Shown here piece after piece: positions 1 to 5,376 of a stretch of DNA of 5,376 nucleotides. The translations under genes were made by a program, and so were the position numbers. The notes under the pieces are model-generated. The model was not told the origin of the DNA. It searched no databases and saw only the letters and a list, made by a program, of their open reading frames with translations. This stretch comes from an uncultured Mucispirillum sp. (GTDB lineage: Bacteria; Chrysiogenota; Deferribacteres; Deferribacterales; Mucispirillaceae). Location: the NCBI GenBank assembly GCA_945947845.1, contig CAMEZN010000149.1:1-5376 (forward strand), written 5' to 3'. The stretch's first letter is position 1, and the number at the start of each line of letters is the position of its first letter.

Positions 1-1
1 T

Positions 2-313
2 TCTATGATAGTAGTTATACCAGCAGGGCTAGGACTTGTTGCCACCTTTATTGCAACAAATACTCTCTTTCAAACTATATCATCAGTAGAAATGCGAAGC
101 CGGGTAATAAGCATATATACAATAGTAAATCTAGGGCTTGGACCTATCGGCTGCTTTTTTGCAGGCTCAATCACTGAACATATACCACCACAGGCAACTA
201 TGCTTATATGGAGTTTTATAATGATACTGGCTTCATTCTATCTTTTCCTTAACATGAAAAAAGTAAATAAAGAAATCCGCCCAATAATAAAGGAGTTAGA
301 TAAAACTGCCTAA
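2..313 (+). CDS. Major facilitator superfamily transporter, C-terminal fragment
   Basis: This is the last 103 or so codons of a larger gene that enters from the left edge; the reading frame is open from base 2 and ends at TAA 311-313. The encoded segment has three hydrophobic stretches of membrane-helix length. Between the first and second lies a cytoplasmic-loop motif (EMRSRVISIYTIV), followed by a helix rich in Gly/Pro (NLGLGPIGCFFAGSI). That arrangement is typical of the C-terminal half of MFS drug or siderophore exporters of the EntS/MFS_3 type. The protein ends in a charged Lys/Glu-rich cytoplasmic tail. The family call rests on this pattern; the substrate cannot be told from the fragment. 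An in-frame ATG at base 5 is internal and not the start. Its stop overlaps the stop of the convergent gene by 4 bp, with no terminator visible between them. Confidence 0.75.
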   Translation, partial: SMIVVIPAGLGLVATFIATNTLFQTISSVEMRSRVISIYTIVNLGLGPIGCFFAGSITEHIPPQATMLIWSFIMILASFYLFLNMKKVNKEIRPIIKELDKTA

Positions 314-780
314 TTTTTATTATCACAGAAAAGATTTATAACAGTATCTTTTAATGCCTTGTCATTTTCCCCTTTTTGTTTTAACAGGCTGAACATTGTA
401 TAAACAGTCTCTTCACTATCCTGTGCAGCCATATCACCAGATATATAATCATCATACATAGCTAGTGCTTTATCACAGGTAACATTCTGCCACACTTCCT
501 GCATATCAATATTCATCATCTCAGGAAGCTGCTCTTTTATAAACTTATCTCTTTTTTCCTGCAAAATACTGCCAGCATTTTCTGCAATAGTGTTTATGCT
601 TTCTTCTACACCTTTTAAATCCTGCTCATTCACTGCTTTTGATGCTTCCTTTGCCATATCTTTTGCAGTGCCTGCCACATAAGAAGCAATTTCTTTGACA
701 CTAACATTTTCTTCCACAACTTTCTGGTATACTATCCCTGCTAATATTGCAATAACAGCCGCTATTAAAATCGTCCGCAT
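310..780 (-). CDS. Small membrane-anchored helical protein, function unknown
   Basis: This 156-residue protein is not one I recognise. Residues 3-18 (TILIAAVIAILAGIVY) form one hydrophobic segment that could be an uncleaved signal anchor; there is no lipobox. The remainder is hydrophilic and strongly helix-prone, rich in Ala, Lys and Glu. Residues about 25-85 look amphipathic and could form a coiled coil. Two cysteines (C102 in NVTCDKALAMYDDY and C152 near the C-terminus) could pair if the domain lies outside the cytoplasm. The ATG at 778-780 is chosen because a good Shine-Dalgarno sequence (AAGGTG, reading the minus strand, at 785-790) sits 4 nt upstream. It ends in TAG, overlapping the transporter stop tail to tail. 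It is divergent from the lipoprotein gene, so it may share that intergenic region, but nothing ties the two functionally. Base composition matches the surroundings. Confidence 0.72.
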   Translation of the reverse strand: MRTILIAAVIAILAGIVYQKVVEENVSVKEIASYVAGTAKDMAKEASKAVNEQDLKGVEESINTIAENAGSILQEKRDKFIKEQLPEMMNIDMQEVWQNVTCDKALAMYDDYISGDMAAQDSEETVYTMFSLLKQKGENDKALKDTVINLFCDNKN

Positions 781-806
781 ACATCACCTTTTTATTTTTA
801 ACTATA

Positions 807-833
807 TCTATATTATTTTTATATTGTTTGCAA
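807..833 (-). promoter_or_regulatory. Possible weak promoter for the small membrane protein gene
   Basis: Reading the minus strand, TTGCAA (828-833) could serve as a -35 box and TATAGA (807-812) as a -10 box, with 15 bp between them. Both are imperfect and the spacer is short. The surroundings are so A+T-rich that such matches are expected by chance, so this is only a candidate. Confidence 0.25.
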
Positions 834-857
834 TAGTTATTCTTTTTAAAAAAATCA

Positions 858-884
858 TTGACAATCCCCCCCCCATGATATAAT
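858..884 (+). promoter_or_regulatory. Consensus promoter with a C9 spacer tract, likely phase-variable
   Basis: A perfect -35 box TTGACA (858-863) and a perfect -10 box TATAAT (879-884) are separated by 15 bp, two short of the optimum 17. Nine of those 15 bases are an unbroken run of C (866-874). A T5A7 tract (843-854) just upstream resembles an UP element. Transcription would start near 891, giving a 5' leader of about 78 nt to the lipoprotein ATG at 969. Homopolymer spacers between -35 and -10 are known to switch promoters by slipped-strand mispairing (Neisseria porA and opc, Bordetella fim genes). Here C9 should be a weak state, and C11 would restore the optimal spacing. The promoter boxes and tract are seen directly; the switching is inferred. 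Confidence 0.72.
866..874 (+). repeat. Homopolymeric C tract (C9)
   Basis: Nine consecutive cytosines lie in a region otherwise nearly all A and T, exactly inside the promoter spacer. Runs of G or C of this length are typical of contingency loci because replication slippage changes their length often. It is not in any credible coding sequence, so length changes would act on transcription rather than reading frame. Confidence 0.9.
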
Positions 885-904
885 TACAAAAATTTTTTAT
901 GTAA

Positions 905-943
905 GACATCTAATGTCGCATATAATGATATACTATTGTATAT
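905..943 (+). repeat. Two short inverted repeats in the lipoprotein leader
   Basis: GACAT-CTA-ATGTC (905-917) and ATATAC-TATT-GTATAT (928-943) are two perfect short inverted repeats in the predicted 5' leader. They could be weak hairpins affecting mRNA stability or a regulator site. A second TATAAT (921-926) lies between them but has no good -35 box at the right distance. The symmetric sequences are seen directly; function is unknown, and the A+T-rich one may be chance. Confidence 0.35.
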
Positions 944-968
944 TGTAAATATCTTAAAGGGGGATATT

Positions 969-3479
969 ATGAAAAAATTTTTCTTACTTACTGGTATATT
1001 ACTGCTTTTAGCTGCCTGTGCAGAAAATAAAAGTAATGATACCAGCAGCAGCTCTTATCAAGTAACTGGTAAAGTTATTTATACGGCAGATAATTTTAAA
1101 TCTGCAAAAGTGTGTGTTGATGCAAATAATAATGGACTTGCTGATGATGCTTACTGCACAGAAACAGCAAGTGACGGCAGTTATTCATTCACATCAAATG
1201 ACAGCATAAACAGTTATCCACTTGCTGCATTAATTACTACTAATGCAAAAATTAATAATAGTGGCTTATTCTTGTATGCTCCAAAAGGAAAAACAGATGT
1301 TATTTCTATTGAAACTACATTAATTAAAAGCATTATGGAGCAAAACAGTAAAAAAACTTATGAAAATGCGAATGCAGAAGTTACTGCTTTAATGGAAAAG
1401 ACAGATAATAAAACTTTATTAACAGTTTATTCTAATGCATTAAATAATACTGGCATACAAAACTGGGAAAGTTCTATCCGCGGCATAGTTGGCGCTGTTA
1501 CTAATAAATTATTAGAAAGCACAGAGATTACTGCAGATACTATCATTACAGTAACACAAGAAGAAGTAGATAATATTAATAATATTATAAAAGAAGAAGA
1601 TAACAAAGAGCCACAGCAGCCAGAAAACCCAGGCACTGAACCTGCAACACCGCTTGAAAAAGTAACATATTTATTTAAGAATGCTGTTATTAAAGCAGAT
1701 ATTAATAATCCTATTGATTTGATAGCATCCCATGAACCAAAGTTTGATGAACCACACAATAAAATCTTTGGAATAAATAAAGATGCATTTGGTACATGGC
1801 AGTATGAAGAAATGAACCCTGCTGGTTTGTATTTTATGCTTGCTACTGCTGTAAAATACAAAGAAGAATATTGGGACCCTAATACTACCAGTAAACTTAT
1901 AGCAAGTGATGGTTATGGCGGTTATAATGGTTTAGGATACTTATTTTACTATGAAGACGAAGAAAATATATGTAGTGTTGGACAATACAAAAGTATATTC
2001 TATAAATTAATGTACAATGTACCACTTGAAGAGGCAACTCAGATATGTGATTATAGAGATTACCCTGAAAATTCAACAGAAGAAGAACTAAATGCATTTA
2101 TTAATGAATTTACAAGCTGTTTTTATAATGCATTTAAAAATGAAAAAATTTATTTTGAAAAATATTATTATACTATTGATACTACTCAGTTAAGTGAATG
2201 TAAACAGTCATTAACACCGCTTGAAAAAGTAACTGAAATGCTTGCTGGTGCTGAAATTAAAAACAGTGCAGAAAACCCTGTAAATTTAAATGAACATTTA
2301 GACAGAACATTAATACATCATAATCAATCTAACCAAATAACAAATTTTATAGGTATCAAATATGATACTTTTGGAGAGTTTTCAGAAAGCCCTACATTTA
2401 CTAATGCAAACGCAACAATGAAAGATTTAAACTATAAAGAAAATAACTGGCCTAGTGACAGCTCATTACATTTTGAAGTTTTTCCAGATAGCAATAGCAG
2501 CACAACAGGTCAAAATGGATATTTCTTTTCTAACCATTATTATAAATACCACCAGTATAACAATAATAGTAATAATTTTATTGCAGATAGTATATGCTCT
2601 GCTAATAGCAAAATTAATGGTATATTTTATAAATCATTGTTAAGTGATACAGTCAATGCAGTAATGGAATCATATTTCATGCAGTGTTTACAAAATTCAG
2701 ATGTCAATCCTGATGAAAGTGCACAAATATCTCAAGAAGCAAAATGTTTAGTTGATACCTGGTATTATTATAAAGACAGTATTAAAATTGAAAAATGGTA
2801 TTGGACTATTGATACTACCCAGTTAAGTGAATGTAAACAGTCATTAACACCGCTTGAAAAAATAACTGAAATACTTGCTGGTGCTGAAATTAAAAACAGT
2901 GCAGAAAACCCTGTAAATTTAAATGAACATTTAGACAGAACATTAATACATCATAATCAATCTAACCAAATAACAAATTTTATAGGTATCAAATATGATA
3001 CTTTTGGAGAGTTTTCAGAAAGCCCTACATTTACTAATGCAAACGCAACAATGAAAGATTTAAACTATAAAGAAAATAACTGGCCTAGTGACAGCTCATT
3101 ACATTTTGAAGTTTTTCCAGATAGCAATAGCAGCACAACAGGTCAAAATGGATATTTCTTCTCTAACCATTATTATAAATATCAGCATGAAAGTGGTAAT
3201 TTTATTGCAGATAATATATGCTCTGCTAATGGCAAAGTTAATGGTGTATTTTATAAACCGATAGTTAGTAATACAGAAATGGCAGCAATGCAATCTGATG
3301 GTATGCAGTGTTTACAAAATTCAGGAATAAATATTGATGAAAATGGACAAATATCTCAAGATGATACTGATAAGATGTTGGTATGTTTTGCAGACATTTG
3401 GTTTCAGCATAAAAATAATTATAAAATTGAAAAATGGTATTGGACTATTGATACTACCCTGTTAGAAGAATGTAAATAA
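969..3479 (+). CDS. Secreted lipoprotein with three tandem four-cysteine modules
   Basis: This 836-residue protein is probably exported and lipid-anchored. The signal peptide (MKKFFLLTGILLLLAAC) ends in a lipobox LAAC with Cys17; Ala follows it, so no Asp inner-membrane retention signal is present. Residues 30-80 form a small domain with the loop DANNNGLADD (51-60), a possible calcium-binding loop flanked by C49 and C63, followed by DGSYSF; this resembles carboxypeptidase-regulatory or SdrB-like beta domains. A helical stretch and a Pro/Glu linker (about 211-226) lead to three modules starting at residues 227, 416 and 627. Each begins TPLEK, contains four cysteines (335/360/384/411, 543/573/593/622, 751/780/806/835) and ends in a YYTIDTT or YWTIDTT motif followed by ECK. 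The ATG at 969 is preferred over an in-frame TTG at 936 because AAAGGGGG (956-963) lies 5 nt upstream and the signal peptide starts there. I do not recognise the module family; adhesion or surface display is only a guess. Confidence 0.85.
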   Translation: MKKFFLLTGILLLLAACAENKSNDTSSSSYQVTGKVIYTADNFKSAKVCVDANNNGLADDAYCTETASDGSYSFTSNDSINSYPLAALITTNAKINNSGLFLYAPKGKTDVISIETTLIKSIMEQNSKKTYENANAEVTALMEKTDNKTLLTVYSNALNNTGIQNWESSIRGIVGAVTNKLLESTEITADTIITVTQEEVDNINNIIKEEDNKEPQQPENPGTEPATPLEKVTYLFKNAVIKADINNPIDLIASHEPKFDEPHNKIFGINKDAFGTWQYEEMNPAGLYFMLATAVKYKEEYWDPNTTSKLIASDGYGGYNGLGYLFYYEDEENICSVGQYKSIFYKLMYNVPLEEATQICDYRDYPENSTEEELNAFINEFTSCFYNAFKNEKIYFEKYYYTIDTTQLSECKQSLTPLEKVTEMLAGAEIKNSAENPVNLNEHLDRTLIHHNQSNQITNFIGIKYDTFGEFSESPTFTNANATMKDLNYKENNWPSDSSLHFEVFPDSNSSTTGQNGYFFSNHYYKYHQYNNNSNNFIADSICSANSKINGIFYKSLLSDTVNAVMESYFMQCLQNSDVNPDESAQISQEAKCLVDTWYYYKDSIKIEKWYWTIDTTQLSECKQSLTPLEKITEILAGAEIKNSAENPVNLNEHLDRTLIHHNQSNQITNFIGIKYDTFGEFSESPTFTNANATMKDLNYKENNWPSDSSLHFEVFPDSNSSTTGQNGYFFSNHYYKYQHESGNFIADNICSANGKVNGVFYKPIVSNTEMAAMQSDGMQCLQNSGINIDENGQISQDDTDKMLVCFADIWFQHKNNYKIEKWYWTIDTTLLEECK
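1647..2213 (+). repeat. Module 1 of the lipoprotein (divergent copy)
   Basis: Residues 227-415. It shares with the later modules the opening TPLEKVT, an NP-x-x-L step, a GI-x-x-D-x-FG motif, an ICS...K-x-x-FYK segment and the closing TIDTTQLSECKQS. It is shorter (189 residues) and elsewhere clearly diverged, so it is an old copy. Four cysteines keep the order and rough spacing seen in modules 2 and 3. Confidence 0.75.
2172..2547 (+). repeat. Near-identical direct repeat, copy A (first half of module 2)
   Basis: This 376-bp stretch matches 2805-3180 with only four differences (positions 2186, 2229, 2240 and 2528). Bases 2241-2527 (287 bp) are completely identical to 2874-3160, including all silent sites. 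The copies are offset by 633 bp, exactly 211 codons. Downstream of 2547 the two modules, though still homologous, differ at many positions. Confidence 0.95.
2805..3180 (+). repeat. Near-identical direct repeat, copy B (first half of module 3)
   Basis: Second copy of the 376-bp repeat, in the same orientation and reading frame as copy A. Two of the four differences change residues (Val to Ile and Met to Ile just after TPLEK); the other two are silent. Recombination between the copies would remove or add 211 codons without breaking the frame. Confidence 0.95.
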
Positions 3480-3504
3480 TTATATACACTTCATCTTACT
3501 ACTG

Positions 3505-3543
3505 CCCCATTTGCATTAAAGTAAATGGGGTTTTTATTTTTTT
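3505..3543 (+). terminator. Rho-independent terminator after the lipoprotein gene
   Basis: CCCCATTT (3505-3512) pairs with AAATGGGG (3523-3530). A G-U and a C-G pair extend the stem to 10 bp, with a 6-nt loop. The stem is followed at once by a T-rich run (3531-3543, broken by one A). It begins 26 nt past the stop codon and isolates the lipoprotein transcript from the methionine operon. Confidence 0.93.
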
Positions 3544-3599
3544 ATCTATTCAAAGCATAATTATTTAGGCAATAGTAGTAATGTATCATATATTTTTAC

Positions 3600-3627
3600 T
3601 TGACATATGAGTATTTTACCTTATACT
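3600..3627 (+). promoter_or_regulatory. Vegetative promoter of the metYX operon
   Basis: A perfect -35 box TTGACA (3600-3605) and a -10 box TATACT (3622-3627) are separated by 16 bp. Transcription would start near 3634, just ahead of the first riboswitch helix at 3637, which is the expected arrangement for an S-box leader. Confidence 0.85.
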
Positions 3628-3636
3628 ATTTTATAC

Positions 3637-3743
3637 CTTATCGCGAGCGGTGGAGGGACAGGCCCTTTGAAGCTGCAGCAACCGGCTATATCTTGTATAG
3701 CAGATGGTGCTAATTCCTGCTCCAAATTTAGGGGAGAGATAAG
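3637..3743 (+). ncRNA. SAM-I (S-box) riboswitch
   Basis: The aptamer is recognisable by its conserved core: GGTGGAGGGACAGGCCC (3649-3665), TTTGAAG, GCAACC (3678-3683), GGTGCTAATTCCTGC (3706-3720) and GAGAGATAAG (3734-3743). P1 is CTTATC (3637-3642) with GATAAG (3738-3743). P3 is GCTATA/TATAGC (3685-3690 with 3696-3701). P4 includes CTCC/GGAG (3720-3723 with 3733-3736). SAM-I riboswitches bind S-adenosylmethionine and turn off methionine genes, which matches metY and metX downstream. No convincing terminator hairpin with a U-run follows: the only candidate is CTTT-ATAAT-AAAG (3773-3785) followed by four T. Repression may therefore be translational. Confidence 0.96.
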
Positions 3744-3765
3744 TTCTTATAATACTAGTTCTTTT

Positions 3766-3819
3766 CACCTGCCTTTATAATAAAGCCTTTTGCGGTAAGT
3801 AAATATTATTTATGAGGTG
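3766..3819 (+). promoter_or_regulatory. Possible anti-Shine-Dalgarno pairing in the metY leader
   Basis: CACCT (3766-3770) is complementary to AGGTG (3815-3819), the heart of the metY ribosome binding site. A helix here would hide the site, as in riboswitches that act on translation. It is only 5 bp and so suggestive rather than convincing; a small A+T hairpin at 3773-3785 would lie in the loop. Confidence 0.35.
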
Positions 3820-3825
3820 TATTTT

Positions 3826-5100
3826 ATGAAAAACAAACTATCTATTGAAACTTTAGCCGTTCATGGCACATACAAAAAAGATGAAACTGGGGCAACTAAC
3901 CCTGCTATATACTTATCAAATGCATTCCAGTTTAAAGATTCTACTCATGCTGCAAATCTTTTTGATTTATCAGAAGCTGGTTATATTTATTCAAGACTTA
4001 ATAACCCTACAACAAATAATTTAGAAGAAACAGCAGCTGCACTAGAAGGCGGTATTGCAGCAGTTGCCTGTGCTACTGGGCAGTTTGCAGAATTTATGAC
4101 TATTGCAACTCTTGCAAAATGTGGTGATAATATTGTTGCTTCTAACCTGCTTTATGGTGGAACACATACTCTTTTTGCAAGCCAGTTTACAAGGTTTGGT
4201 ATTGATATCCGTTTTGCAGACCCACACAATATTGATGATTTTGAAAAATTAATAGATGATAAAACAAAAGCCATATATATAGAATCAATAGCTAATCCAC
4301 AGGGTTATGTGCCTAATTTTAAAAAATTTGCAGAACTTGCTTCAAAGTATAAAGTGCCACTTGTAGTAGATAATACATGTGCAACTCCATATTTAGTAAA
4401 ACCTATAAAATATGGTGCAGATATTGTTCTCCATTCTGCAACAAAATTCTTATCTGGTCATGGTGCAGTCCTTGGCGGCCTTGTTATAGACAGCGGTAAA
4501 TTTGACTGGGCAGCAAGTGGCAGATTCCCTGAATTTACAACACCAGATGAAAGCTACCACGGTCTTATATTTACAGAACACTTCGGCAAAGCTGCATTTG
4601 CAGCAAAAATGAGAGTTAGTGCCATGAGAGATATTGGCGGAACTATCAGCCCATTTAATTCATTCCTTATACAGCAGGGTATAGGCACACTCCATGTTAG
4701 AATGGAAAGACATGTAGAGAATGCAAAAAAATTAGCTAAATTTTTACAAAATCATAAAAATGTTGCATGGGTTGACTATAACGGACTAAAAGATAATAAA
4801 AACCATAAAAATGCTGATAAATTTCTTACTCTTGGCGGCGGCTCACTTTTAACATTTGGAGTAAAAGGCGGCTATGAAAAAAGTAAAAGATTTATAGAAA
4901 AAGTTTCTCTTGCACTCCATGTAACAAACCTTGGTGATATAAAAACAATAGTTACTCACCCAGCAAGCACAACACATAGACAGCTTTCTGAAAAAGAATT
5001 AACTGCTTCTGGGATTACTGCTGATTTAATTAGAGTATCTGTCGGCATTGAAAATATTGATGATATAACAGCAGATTTTAACAAGGCTTTGGGCGATTAA
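3826..5100 (+). CDS. metY: O-acetylhomoserine sulfhydrylase (aminocarboxypropyltransferase)
   Basis: A 424-residue cytoplasmic PLP enzyme of the Cys/Met metabolism family. It converts O-acetylhomoserine and sulfide to homocysteine and acetate. Visible family motifs are the N-terminal ETLAVHGTY and the YSRLNNPT phosphate-binding segment (residues 55-62). Further on are the ESIANPQG segment, [10 protein letters not shown] with the cofactor-binding Asp182, and [11 protein letters not shown] with the Schiff-base Lys207. The C-terminal [13 protein letters not shown] and [13 protein letters not shown] close the fold. Full length, and the insertion around [14 protein letters not shown] is typical of O-acetylhomoserine sulfhydrylases rather than cystathionine gamma-synthases. 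The ATG at 3826 is preferred over an in-frame GTG at 3817 because GAGGTG (3814-3819) lies 6 nt before it and overlaps the GTG. It sits directly behind a SAM-I riboswitch and overlaps metX, so both are probably co-transcribed and repressed by S-adenosylmethionine. Confidence 0.95.
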   Translation: MKNKLSIETLAVHGTYKKDETGATNPAIYLSNAFQFKDSTHAANLFDLSEAGYIYSRLNNPTTNNLEETAAALEGGIAAVACATGQFAEFMTIATLAKCGDNIVASNLLYGGTHTLFASQFTRFGIDIRFADPHNIDDFEKLIDDKTKAIYIESIANPQGYVPNFKKFAELASKYKVPLVVDNTCATPYLVKPIKYGADIVLHSATKFLSGHGAVLGGLVIDSGKFDWAASGRFPEFTTPDESYHGLIFTEHFGKAAFAAKMRVSAMRDIGGTISPFNSFLIQQGIGTLHVRMERHVENAKKLAKFLQNHKNVAWVDYNGLKDNKNHKNADKFLTLGGGSLLTFGVKGGYEKSKRFIEKVSLALHVTNLGDIKTIVTHPASTTHRQLSEKELTASGITADLIRVSVGIENIDDITADFNKALGD

Positions 5101-5376
5101 TGGAAACAGAAAATTCTCTTGGAATAGTTAAAACTCAGTATGTAACATTTAAAGATGAATTCTTTTTAGAAAGTGGCAGAATTTTATCACCTGTTACTAT
5201 TGCTTATGAAACATACGGCACACTAAATGAAAATAAAGATAATACAATACTTGTATGCCATGCTTTAACAGGTTCTGCTCATGCAGCAGGGCTTTCAAGC
5301 CCAGAAGAAAGTTCTGCTGGCTGGTGGGATGCTATGATTGGCCCCGGTAAAACAATTGATACAGATAAATACTTTG
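5100..5376 (+). CDS. metX: Homoserine O-acetyltransferase, N-terminal part
   Basis: The first 92 codons of an alpha/beta-hydrolase-fold enzyme that acetylates homoserine with acetyl-CoA, making the substrate of the preceding sulfhydrylase. The start ATG (5100-5102) shares its A with the metY stop (TAATG), a layout that implies translational coupling; there is no strong Shine-Dalgarno of its own. Family motifs are clear: [13 protein letters not shown] (31-43), [14 protein letters not shown] (51-64) with the oxyanion-loop region, and [19 protein letters not shown] (74-92). The catalytic Ser, Asp and His lie beyond the window edge. A closely related homoserine O-succinyltransferase of the same fold cannot be excluded from this part alone, but the neighbouring metY favours acetyl transfer. 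Confidence 0.93.
   Translation, partial: METENSLGIVKTQYVTFKDEFFLESGRILSPVTIAYETYGTLNENKDNTILVCHALTGSAHAAGLSSPEESSAGWWDAMIGPGKTIDTDKYF

Noticed and set aside
695..883. Plus-strand open frame of 62 codons ending after the C tract
   Set aside because: It is antisense to the start of the small membrane protein gene, has no supported ribosome site, and its apparent hydrophobicity comes from A/T-rich DNA. It would make the C tract coding (Pro-Pro-Pro), but nothing else supports it.
921..926. Second TATAAT as an alternative -10 box for the lipoprotein
   Set aside because: No acceptable -35 box lies 15-19 bp upstream, while the pair at 858-884 is perfect in both boxes; in this A+T-rich leader a chance TATAAT is expected.
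936..968. In-frame TTG start 11 codons upstream of the lipoprotein ATG
   Set aside because: It would place a polar, valine/isoleucine/lysine-containing extension before a textbook lipoprotein signal peptide, and the Shine-Dalgarno sequence fits only the ATG at 969.
1427..1861. Minus-strand open frame of 144 codons inside the lipoprotein gene
   Set aside because: Shadow of the strong plus-strand gene, whose repeats, signal peptide and module motifs are unambiguous.
2172..3476. CRISPR array or mobile element as explanation of the repeats
   Set aside because: The repeats are long, in frame and part of an intact protein; there are no spacers, terminal inverted repeats or transposase.
3773..3791. 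Intrinsic terminator between riboswitch and metY
   Set aside because: The stem CTTT/AAAG is only 4 bp with one G-C pair, the flanking C-C blocks extension, and only four T follow, so it should not terminate efficiently.
3817..3825. GTG start for metY three codons upstream
   Set aside because: The GTG lies inside the Shine-Dalgarno GAGGTG that serves the ATG at 3826.

Overview
The window is A+T-rich throughout, including its coding DNA (ATA and AGA codons common, long A/T runs). It carries standard vegetative promoters, good Shine-Dalgarno sites and a lipoprotein signal peptide with a lipobox. Together with the cysteine-rich, probably extracytoplasmic lipoprotein, this suggests a low-GC bacterium, more likely with two membranes than one. 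A member of the Deferribacterota (for example a Mucispirillum-like gut organism) would fit, but that is a guess from composition and gene content, not a demonstrated assignment.

Left part (1-780): the 3' end of a major facilitator superfamily transporter runs in from the left edge. It meets, tail to tail with a 4-bp overlap, a small minus-strand gene for a membrane-anchored, helix-rich protein of unknown function.

Centre (781-3543): a divergent intergenic region leads into a long plus-strand gene for a secreted lipoprotein of 836 residues. It has a lipobox, a small domain with an acidic Asp/Asn loop, a Pro-rich linker, and three tandem modules of about 190-211 residues, each with four cysteines. 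The first halves of modules 2 and 3 are almost identical in DNA (a 287-bp exact direct repeat), while their second halves have diverged. Upstream lies a consensus -35 box (TTGACA) and a consensus -10 box (TATAAT) separated by only 15 bp, nine of which are an uninterrupted C run. This is the classic layout of a promoter switched by slippage in a homopolymer spacer. The gene therefore looks like a contingency locus: expression may vary through the C tract, and length through in-frame recombination between modules. A strong intrinsic terminator follows.

Right part (3544-5376): a consensus promoter (TTGACA, 16 bp, TATACT) drives a SAM-I (S-box) riboswitch. This precedes metY (O-acetylhomoserine sulfhydrylase), whose stop codon overlaps the start of metX (homoserine O-acetyltransferase), cut off by the window edge. 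MetX makes O-acetylhomoserine and MetY converts it with sulfide to homocysteine, so the pair is the direct-sulfhydrylation route to methionine, repressed when S-adenosylmethionine is plentiful. No convincing terminator is visible between the aptamer and metY, so control may be at translation initiation.
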